Positions 1 to 6,110 of a DNA stretch of 33,378 bases are shown here, piece after piece. A program made the translations under genes and the position numbers. This DNA is from Fibrobacter sp. (GTDB taxonomy: Bacteria; Fibrobacterota; Fibrobacteria; Fibrobacterales; Fibrobacteraceae): assembly GCA_024398965.1 (NCBI GenBank), contig JAKSIF010000029.1:1-33378 (forward strand), given 5' to 3'. Below the pieces are notes generated by a model. The model made no database searches and had not been told where the DNA came from. It saw only the letters and a list, made by a program, of their open reading frames with translations. How positions within the stretch are numbered: position 1 is the first letter of the stretch; each line of letters starts with the position of its first letter.

Positions 1-12
1 TCTTTATACATG

Positions 13-46
13 AAAACCCCGAAAGTTGTGTCCAACTTTCGGGGTT
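13..46 (-). terminator. Hairpin terminator downstream of the 91-597 gene
   Basis: Perfect 14-bp inverted repeat: arms at 15-28 and 33-46 around a 4-nt loop (29-32). Read on the minus strand, the G/C core runs into TTTT, as in an intrinsic terminator, and it lies 45 nt past the stop of the minus-strand gene at 91. It could also serve a plus-strand gene left of the window, but the plus-strand side has no T run. Confidence 0.6.
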
Positions 47-90
47 CACATCATAGCCGAGGACTTTTTGTTTTTACATAATACATTGAA

Positions 91-597
91 TTAGAATCTT
101 ATTGTGTATCCGGCGCCCCAGAGAAGGCTTGGTACGTCGTGCTCCTTGAACAGATAGGCGGGAACACTAATTTGTGTGTAAAAACCGTAAAGGTGCGTCC
201 AGATTTCCAGGGAGACGTCTAGATTTTCCTTGAAGTTGTATGGATATACGATAATTCCACCATTGGCCTGGTTGATTGCCTGGTGCATTTTGTTGGGGGC
301 TTCCGCATACTCGTAACCTCCGCCGATGCCAACGTCAAAGTTGAAAGGCAGGTCTCCAAAGAAAGTCCAAAGTAGGGATCCTCGAATGCCGCACCAATAG
401 TCGTTGGAACCATGGTGCATGCCAAGTCCTTGCAGGCGCAGTCCAAAGTCGTTGTAGCTGATGCCTGCAACAACGACGACCGGGGTTGTGTTGCGTGCGC
501 CAAATCCGGCTTCGAATCGCCAGGGGCTTTCACTGGCGAAACAGGCGGTGGCAAAAGCCAACGCTACTAGAACACGTCTAAGACAGCAACAGGTCAT
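91..597 (-). CDS. Small exported outer-membrane beta-barrel-like protein, unknown function
   Basis: A 168-residue protein with an N-terminal export signal (hydrophobic residues 9-20, likely cleavage after the Cys-Phe-Ala near residue 21). The rest is rich in alternating Gly/aromatic beta-strand patterns, and the chain ends in Gly-Tyr-Thr-Ile-Arg-Phe; a terminal Phe is typical of proteins folded into the outer membrane by BAM. The size suits an eight-strand barrel. The segment Ala-Thr-Ala-Cys (residues 16-19) resembles a weak lipobox, so a lipoprotein is possible. The ATG at 597 is the only start before the signal. It has only a weak AGGG very close to it, while TATATT lies just upstream (604-609), so a very short leader is possible. 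I recognise no named family. The export signal and barrel character are moderately supported; the function is unknown. Confidence 0.7.
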   Translation of the reverse strand: MTCCCLRRVLVALAFATACFASESPWRFEAGFGARNTTPVVVVAGISYNDFGLRLQGLGMHHGSNDYWCGIRGSLLWTFFGDLPFNFDVGIGGGYEYAEAPNKMHQAINQANGGIIVYPYNFKENLDVSLEIWTHLYGFYTQISVPAYLFKEHDVPSLLWGAGYTIRF

Positions 598-641
598 GCC
601 CTAAATATAGCATCGTGTGAATATTATCACTCAATACGGGG

Positions 642-687
642 TTGACTGGTTAAGTCTATTTGACTGGATATTAAATATTCCTATCTT
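642..687 (+). promoter_or_regulatory. Promoter-like region with duplicated TTGACTGG
   Basis: The octamer TTGACTGG occurs at 642-649 and again at 660-667, exactly 18 bp apart. The second copy can act as a -35 box (TTGACT 660-665) with TATCTT at 682-687 as the -10, spacer 16. The gene at 738 follows after about 45 nt of leader. The repeat could instead be a regulator site. Pattern match only. Confidence 0.35.
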
Positions 688-737
688 TCTATTAGATTTA
701 CAAACAGGCTGAACCCTGAACAAATAAAGGATATACT

Positions 738-1610
738 ATGAAGGTAAAATCTCTTCTTATGGCTTGCGCCGCCGCTTGCGCATTTGCTGTTCCCGCTATG
801 GCCGAAGGTGGCATGTTCGAAGGTGCCCTTCCCGAAAACTGGACCGCTGATGTAGTCGCTGGTGTTAAGTACAACTACTACAGCTTCAACAACTGGCAGC
901 AGGACGGAACCTCCAACTACACTTGGCTGGTTACCTTTGATGCAGACGTCCAGGGCAAGTGGAAGATCGCTAACTGGCGTAACCTTGTTGATATCGACTT
1001 GGGACAGACCTGGACCGAAGGTCTTGGCAAGCGTAAGTCCTCTGACCGCCTGTTCTGGGAATCCATGCTGGACTTCAATATGACCGAAGTTCTCAAGCCT
1101 TACGTTGGCAACCGCTTCGAAACCCAGATGCTTCTGGGCTACGCCTATAGCGAAGACGAAGATGGCAACGAAGTCAAGAAGGATATCTCTAGCTTCATGG
1201 ATCCTGCATACGAAACCCAGGTTGCTGGTCTTGCCTACATTCCTAACGACATCTTTAGCCAGCGTATTGGTTTTGCAAACCGTATGACCATTTCCAACGG
1301 TTACGGTTATGCCGACGATCCGGATACCGACAAGTTCGAAAAGCTGAAGGACGAACCGGGTCTGGAATCTGTTACCGAAGTTAAGTATTCCTTCTCTGAC
1401 ATCGTTAGCTTCCACAGCCGTCTGTGGGCTTTCGTCAACTTCGAAGGCGTCGAAGAAATTGATGGCAAGTGGGAAAACCTCCTGACCGTTAGCCTGGCTC
1501 CGGCTGTTGAACTCCAGGTTGGCTACGAAATGGCTTACGACATCGACCAGGATGAAGACGCTCAGTACAAGACCATGGTTCTCTTCGGTCTGACCTGGCG
1601 CATGTTCTAA
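738..1610 (+). CDS. DUF3078-like outer-membrane protein
   Basis: A 290-residue exported protein with a signal peptide (residues 1-22, cleavage after Ala-Met-Ala). The mature part contains the pattern I associate with DUF3078 of Bacteroidota: an Asn-Asn-Trp near residue 52, then Trp-Arg-Asn-Leu-Val-Asp-Ile-Asp-Leu-Gly, then Lys-Ser-Ser-Asp-Arg and a Tyr-Val-Gly-Asn-Arg-Phe-Glu-Thr-Gln segment. It ends in Trp-Arg-Met-Phe, with the aromatic last residue of BAM substrates, so a beta-barrel in the outer membrane is likely. The start at 738 has AAAGGA at 726-731, six bases upstream. Codon use is strongly biased (Lys almost always AAG, Glu GAA), suggesting high expression. It stands alone, with its own terminator at 1669. 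No substrate can be inferred. Confidence 0.75.
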   Translation: MKVKSLLMACAAACAFAVPAMAEGGMFEGALPENWTADVVAGVKYNYYSFNNWQQDGTSNYTWLVTFDADVQGKWKIANWRNLVDIDLGQTWTEGLGKRKSSDRLFWESMLDFNMTEVLKPYVGNRFETQMLLGYAYSEDEDGNEVKKDISSFMDPAYETQVAGLAYIPNDIFSQRIGFANRMTISNGYGYADDPDTDKFEKLKDEPGLESVTEVKYSFSDIVSFHSRLWAFVNFEGVEEIDGKWENLLTVSLAPAVELQVGYEMAYDIDQDEDAQYKTMVLFGLTWRMF

Positions 1611-1668
1611 TATAGACCGCTCGGGCTGCACGTTAGTAAAAGAACCTACGCGTTGCCCTCGCTCTCAA

Positions 1669-1700
1669 AAAATGCCCGGCATACTAGCCGGGCATTTTGT
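1669..1700 (+). terminator. Intrinsic terminator of the DUF3078-like gene
   Basis: A 12-bp perfect stem, AAAATGCCCGGC (1669-1680) with GCCGGGCATTTT (1687-1698), loop of 6 nt, T-rich 3' arm followed by GTT. It lies 58 nt after the stop codon at 1610. Confidence 0.85.
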
Positions 1701-1716
1701 TCACAAATGAAAAATC

Positions 1717-1743
1717 AACGGCTGGCGAAAACCAGCCGTTTTT
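1717..1743 (-). terminator. Hairpin terminator at the convergent gene ends
   Basis: A 9-bp perfect stem, AACGGCTGG (1717-1725) with CCAGCCGTT (1732-1740), loop of 6 nt. The plus strand continues TTTC; the minus strand continues GATTTTTC. It lies 27 nt beyond the minus-strand gene that ends at 1770, and may also back up the plus-strand terminator at 1669. Confidence 0.7.
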
Positions 1744-1769
1744 CATTGAAAGAAGATGATCGTAACGTC

Positions 1770-2387
1770 CTATTCCTGAATGCTGAGCAGATTGTTTTCC
1801 CAGCATTCCTTCGCCTTGCGGAGCTTCGCCAGGGATTCCTCGTCGGCTCCGGAGGATTCCCGCAGTTCTACAAGCTTGCGGTATTCTTCCAGAAGGCTGG
1901 CTGCCTTGGGATAGTGGGGGAGAAGTGTCTCCAGATGATCCGTGATTGCCTGGTCCGAGTACAGCTGGGCGATTCCCTCGAGACTGCATTTGATGAAACG
2001 TTCCAGGTCTCCTAGTTGGAGGGCCGCTTGCCCCTCCGCAAATTCCAGTGGCTGGATTTGGTCTAGCCAGCGTGCCTCTTCGGCGAAAAGTTCATTGTCT
2101 TCTGCCAGGGCGTTTTGAGCCTTGCTCAGTTCCAACTGCCTCTTCATGAAGGGGCGGTAAGACTCCACCTCCAGGTCCAAGGAGGCCCGTTGGGCGAAAT
2201 CCTTGAGGTTTTGTAGGTTGATTTCCGTAGGATTGTTCAGCAGGCACTCCTTGAGTACGGCCAGCTGGTCTTTCAGGGGTAGTTGTTTGAAACTTTCGTT
2301 GCGGGTGCTGGCTGCCTTGATCTTGAGCCAGATGACCCTCAACAGGATGAGCTCTATTATAATGGTAAATATGCTGGAGGCTGACAT
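1770..2387 (-). CDS. Membrane-anchored alpha-helical protein, unknown function
   Basis: A 205-residue protein with one N-terminal hydrophobic helix (about residues 5-20), followed by a Lys/Arg-containing segment and about 170 residues of charged, Leu/Glu/Ala-rich helix including likely coiled-coil or TPR-like stretches (for example the Leu-Glu-Glu-Tyr-Arg-Lys-Leu-Val-Glu-Leu region near the C-terminus). The frame stays open to a GTG at 2447. I chose the ATG at 2387 because the hydrophobic helix starts right after it and ATAGG lies just upstream; an ATG at 2405 is the alternative and has no ribosome site. The N-in orientation with a large soluble domain suggests a bitopic inner-membrane protein, but the side on which the helical part sits is not clear. 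No family recognised. Confidence 0.65.
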   Translation of the reverse strand: MSASSIFTIIIELILLRVIWLKIKAASTRNESFKQLPLKDQLAVLKECLLNNPTEINLQNLKDFAQRASLDLEVESYRPFMKRQLELSKAQNALAEDNELFAEEARWLDQIQPLEFAEGQAALQLGDLERFIKCSLEGIAQLYSDQAITDHLETLLPHYPKAASLLEEYRKLVELRESSGADEESLAKLRKAKECWENNLLSIQE

Positions 2388-2571
2388 AGACCTATTATTT
2401 AGCATTTTTGACGGAATTTTGGGCGTAAAATCAATGTTTTGGGTCACGCAAATTTGGCAAAGGGCTTTTTTTACATAGTTTTTTCAAAAATAAAATTTCT
2501 TAAATAGCCCAAAATGGAGTATATTTAGCTTTGAATATTTATAACCTGTGCACAGGTGGAGATTGGTTTTT

Positions 2572-5322
2572 ATGAAAAAGGATCGTTTTAAGCGTGTAGC
2601 TCTTTCTGCCGCGGTGGTTGGCTTGGCTGGGGTGGTGTCCGCCCAGGCTTTGCCCGCAGAAAATCAGAAGGAACTGGATATTGTTATTCGTGACTTCCCG
2701 GTAACCCATCCGGACTTTGAAAACTTCCAGGAAGAAGCTTACTATAGTAAGTTCTCCGGTAAGAATGGTGCCAACCCGAACTCCTGGATTGCTGGCTACG
2801 GCGATAACGTTGAATGGAATACCCGTCGTACTACTGAAGGCTATGCAAACTTCGGCTGCGGTAACACCCAGACCCCGCACCTTGGTATTGCCATTAGTGG
2901 CGTAGATTATCCTCATGATGTGGCCTCTTCCATTGGCGTGATGTCTACGACCCCCGAATACATTACCAACCTTGTGAATTCCAGCAGCTATGCCTGGTAC
3001 GGCGAATTCAAGAACTGTGTTGCCGATCCTAAGCTGAACCCCCTTGGCCTTAAGGTGATGCGTGGCCTGGTTCAGGACCTTTGTACTGCCAATACCGCTA
3101 GCTGGGGTCTCAATACCGACGACCAGAGCAAGAAGTGCGGTGGCAAGATTTGTAGCGAACACAGCTGGTCCCAGATTGTGTACGTGACTCCGGGCATGGT
3201 GCAGCAGACACTTGAATTCCCTGCCGATCCGGATGCTGCCGACGACTATTTCCTGGATATGATTAATCCGGTTATCAAGAGAAACCGTTATGCTTGCGAT
3301 AACCAGTATTTTGAACAGTGGTATTCCGATGTTCCGGGTGTGAACACTACAATCCAGGCAAACATGCTTTTGGATCAGGACCCGGCAGATCCCAAGTATT
3401 ACGAAATCGACAAGAACTGGAACAACGGTGGTTACTTCCCCATGGACTCCATTTCCGAAGACGGAAACTTCCAGTGGTTGGGCTCCAAGAAGGATGGCCA
3501 GTTCGGTAACCAGATCGGTCCCCAGTCCCTGTCCATTTTCTGCCCTCCCTACGATTATCGTTACGCTTCCTCCCAGACCGACTTTAAGGGCGACAACACC
3601 GCTTCCCTCTGTAACGCATGGAAGACTGCCGGTGGTCCGAGAAATCCCAATGCTGCAGTAGCCGCTGCAGAAAAGGGAGGTCTCCTTGGTCTCCGTCACC
3701 TCCGTAATTACGGCTTTACCATGATGGGTTACGCCAAGTTCAAGTACAAGAAGGGCCAGAGCGAAGTCTTTAAGTTCACCGGTGACGATGACATGTGGAT
3801 CTACGTTGACGGTGTGCTTGCTGTGGACCTTGGTGGTACTCACCTTGCTGCTGCCGGTACTGCTGACATGGACTACCTTTCCAGCATGGGCCATGGTTGC
3901 CGCCCCGGCGATCCTCTGGCAGTTGCCTGCGCCGATAAGCTTGATGCAGATGGTACCTGGAAGCACGACTCCTGGCATTATCTCCACTTCTTCTATGCTG
4001 ACCGTCAGACCGATGGTTCCAACCTCCGTATCCGTAGCTCCCTTTCTGAACTTGCTCCCTCTCGTTTCGGTCAGCCGGCTGTGAACGACGTGACTGTCAA
4101 GGTTGACGAAAATGGTGTGCAGGTTACCAGCATGTTGCTGAACACCTCTCTCGATCCGACTGTTGTTCAGTCCATGGTTTCCAAGGGCGAACCTTCTATC
4201 CTGGTGATGCGTCAGGTTCCGGTGAAGGATGCTGCTGGCAATGTTCAGTATAACCCCGATGGTACCGTGCTTACCAAGACCGAAGTCTATGGTTACTACG
4301 TTAATAACATGCAGGAACCGGTGAACAAGGGTGCTGCAGGTATCCTTTACCAGATGTCCGGTGTTCTTATGGATGCTAGCGGTAATGTGATTGAATCCGG
4401 CATTCTTGGCTCTGACCAGATGGCATTCAACTTCCCCTTCGACGAAGGCATTGCCGGTGATGAATCTCTGAAGGCTGCCTACGTTGCTACCGTGGGTGTC
4501 GATGTTTGGAACGAATTGCTGGCTTGGAACAAGAAGACCAGCTTCCAGATTAAGTCTTCCTCTGGTAAGCCTGTGGCTGGTTTCCCGGATGCTCCTGCTG
4601 ACTGGGCTTCTGTAATCTTTACCGCAGAACCGGTTATCGAAGTGGTTCCGCCTGATACAACCATTAACCGCCCGGACTTTAGCGAAAAGGCTAATGCTCT
4701 TACCGAAAAGGCTGGTAGCGATGGCCTCGACCTGAACGCTACTGCAGACCTGTTCTTTACCCCGCTTCCGGCTATTCCTGGTGCAGACCCGGGGACCCTT
4801 AGCGACGAAGACGTCAAGAAGTATTCTACTCCTGATGAAAACGGTGTCGTTCCTGGTGGTTCCGCAATGTCCGCAGGTCAGGCTACCGCTGCAGGTACCT
4901 GCTTCAGTGTTGGCGGCAAGGAAAGCTGCCCCAGCTGGTCTTTCGTAACCACAGGTCCTTTCCGCGCCAATATCCGCGTGTTTGACCACCTGGGTAACTT
5001 CGTCAGCCAGTACCAGCAGGTTGTGACCAAGGAACAGTTCGAAAAGGGACTTGGCCAGCAGACCGGTATTTGCAACGACGAATTTGGTAACTCCTATAAC
5101 CTCTATGGTTCTTCTGGTGCAATGCTCGTAACCCTCAAGATGTATCCTGTTGCACAGAGCGGTCGTCTCCTTGCCACCGGCCCCTACATCTATCAGGTGA
5201 CCATCGTTAAGGACGAATACAAGCACTGCTACATGGTGAACGGTTCTTCTCCGACCTTGATGACCGACCGTTACATCAGAACCTTCGAAACCTACCGTCG
5301 CGGCTATCGTCGCACTAAGTAA
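2572..5322 (+). CDS. Secreted fibro-slime domain protein
   Basis: A 916-residue exported protein. The signal peptide spans residues 1-24 (cleavage near Val-Ser-Ala). Opening motifs (Ile-Arg-Asp-Phe-Pro-Val-Thr-His-Pro-Asp-Phe) and a core at about residues 395-495 match the fibro-slime domain: Thr-Gly-Asp-Asp-Asp-Met-Trp-Ile-Tyr-Val-Asp-Gly near 403-415, then Asp-Leu-Gly-Gly-Thr-His, and Phe-Phe-Tyr-Ala-Asp-Arg with Gly-Ser-Asn near 473-486. That is a PA14-like, Asp-rich, probably calcium-binding lectin fold. Many Cys in the N-terminal half imply disulfides. In Fibrobacter such proteins have been linked to cellulose binding and adhesion, so a surface adhesin is likely but not proven. The frame is open from a GTG at 2548, but the ATG at 2572 is preferred: AGGTGGA lies 11-17 nt upstream and the signal peptide begins there. 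Codon bias indicates high expression. Monocistronic, with its own terminator. Confidence 0.85.
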   Translation: MKKDRFKRVALSAAVVGLAGVVSAQALPAENQKELDIVIRDFPVTHPDFENFQEEAYYSKFSGKNGANPNSWIAGYGDNVEWNTRRTTEGYANFGCGNTQTPHLGIAISGVDYPHDVASSIGVMSTTPEYITNLVNSSSYAWYGEFKNCVADPKLNPLGLKVMRGLVQDLCTANTASWGLNTDDQSKKCGGKICSEHSWSQIVYVTPGMVQQTLEFPADPDAADDYFLDMINPVIKRNRYACDNQYFEQWYSDVPGVNTTIQANMLLDQDPADPKYYEIDKNWNNGGYFPMDSISEDGNFQWLGSKKDGQFGNQIGPQSLSIFCPPYDYRYASSQTDFKGDNTASLCNAWKTAGGPRNPNAAVAAAEKGGLLGLRHLRNYGFTMMGYAKFKYKKGQSEVFKFTGDDDMWIYVDGVLAVDLGGTHLAAAGTADMDYLSSMGHGCRPGDPLAVACADKLDADGTWKHDSWHYLHFFYADRQTDGSNLRIRSSLSELAPSRFGQPAVNDVTVKVDENGVQVTSMLLNTSLDPTVVQSMVSKGEPSILVMRQVPVKDAAGNVQYNPDGTVLTKTEVYGYYVNNMQEPVNKGAAGILYQMSGVLMDASGNVIESGILGSDQMAFNFPFDEGIAGDESLKAAYVATVGVDVWNELLAWNKKTSFQIKSSSGKPVAGFPDAPADWASVIFTAEPVIEVVPPDTTINRPDFSEKANALTEKAGSDGLDLNATADLFFTPLPAIPGADPGTLSDEDVKKYSTPDENGVVPGGSAMSAGQATAAGTCFSVGGKESCPSWSFVTTGPFRANIRVFDHLGNFVSQYQQVVTKEQFEKGLGQQTGICNDEFGNSYNLYGSSGAMLVTLKMYPVAQSGRLLATGPYIYQVTIVKDEYKHCYMVNGSSPTLMTDRYIRTFETYRRGYRRTK

Positions 5323-5346
5323 GCTTCAAGGGCGTATAAAATTAAG

Positions 5347-5375
5347 AACCCCGGCTATTTAGCCGGGGTTTTCTT
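5347..5375 (+). terminator. Intrinsic terminator of the fibro-slime gene
   Basis: A 10-bp perfect stem, AACCCCGGCT (5347-5356) with AGCCGGGGTT (5361-5370), 4-nt loop, followed by TTCTT. It lies 24 nt after the stop codon, between convergent genes. Confidence 0.88.
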
Positions 5376-5396
5376 GTATGATGGCAGACGCTTAGG

Positions 5397-6023
5397 TTAC
5401 TTGTTCAAGTCCTTGTAAAGGGCTCTGATTGCGTTTCCGCGGTGGCTGATGACCTTCTTTTCTTCCAGCTCCATCTGGGCGAAAGTGCGGGTTTCTCCAT
5501 TGGGAACGAACAGCGGGTCGTAGCCAAAGCCCATGTCGCCGACAGGAGCGTGGTTGATGGAGCCGCGGCATTCCCCTTCGTAGATTTTCGGGGCGGTTAC
5601 GGTAAGCTTGCCGTCGGCAGCAGGAATGACCTGCTGGTAGGATAGGGCGCAGAAATAGCGGGCGGCACGGTCGGTAATGCCCTCGAGTTTGGCGAGAAGC
5701 TTGTTGTTGTTTGCGTCGTCATCGCCATGGCCTCCGGCATAGCGTGCGCTGTAAATGCCGGGTTCACTGTTGATGGCGAAGACTTCCAGGCCGGAGTCGT
5801 CGGCGAGGACTGTTGCCTCGATGCCGCGGTCGGCAAGCCATTGGGCGGTAACGCTGGACTTGATAATGGCGTTGGCAGCAAAGGAATCTCCGTCTTCGAC
5901 AATGTCTCCATCAAAGCCGATGTCCTTAAGTGTCTTGAATTCGTAGTGCTCGGTTCCAAGAATGTGGGCGAAGTCTCGAATCTTGCCTGCGCTTCCGGTT
6001 GCGATAACAAACAGATGTTTCAT
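5397..6023 (-). CDS. rdgB: XTP/dITP pyrophosphatase (RdgB/HAM1 family)
   Basis: A 208-residue cytoplasmic enzyme of the non-canonical purine NTP pyrophosphatase family. It hydrolyses dITP, XTP and related nucleotides to monophosphate and pyrophosphate, keeping deaminated purines out of DNA and RNA. Family motifs are all present: the N-terminal Ala-Thr-Gly-Ser-Ala-Gly-Lys substrate loop, Ala-Asp-Asp-Ser-Gly-Leu-Glu-Val (metal and catalytic Asp), Pro-Gly-Ile-Tyr-Ser-Ala-Arg-Tyr-Ala-Gly, Gly-Phe-Gly-Tyr-Asp-Pro-Leu-Phe, and Ser-His-Arg-Gly-Asn-Ala near the C-terminus. The length is typical (about 195-210). The ATG at 6023 has GGAAG upstream. It is divergent from paralogue copy 1 (87 nt between starts) and convergent with the fibro-slime gene, so it is not part of the surface cluster. 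Confidence 0.96.
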   Translation of the reverse strand: MKHLFVIATGSAGKIRDFAHILGTEHYEFKTLKDIGFDGDIVEDGDSFAANAIIKSSVTAQWLADRGIEATVLADDSGLEVFAINSEPGIYSARYAGGHGDDDANNNKLLAKLEGITDRAARYFCALSYQQVIPAADGKLTVTAPKIYEGECRGSINHAPVGDMGFGYDPLFVPNGETRTFAQMELEEKKVISHRGNAIRALYKDLNK

Positions 6024-6110
6024 GGTGCTTCTTCCAGAAATTGTTTAAATCCTTTCTGGTAAAAAATAGTTTTTTTGGAAAAAGCCAATAAATAAACTAT
6101 TTTCCTTTTT

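Noticed and set aside
681-1631. A 316-residue minus-strand open frame opposite the DUF3078-like gene
   Set aside because: It spans the whole plus-strand gene, has no ribosome site and its composition is that of a shadow frame.
2539-5226. An 895-residue open frame on the minus strand opposite the fibro-slime gene
   Set aside because: It mirrors a gene with extreme codon bias, which removes stop codons from the opposite strand. It has no ribosome site, no signal and no recognisable motif. The plus-strand frame has a signal peptide and domain motifs.
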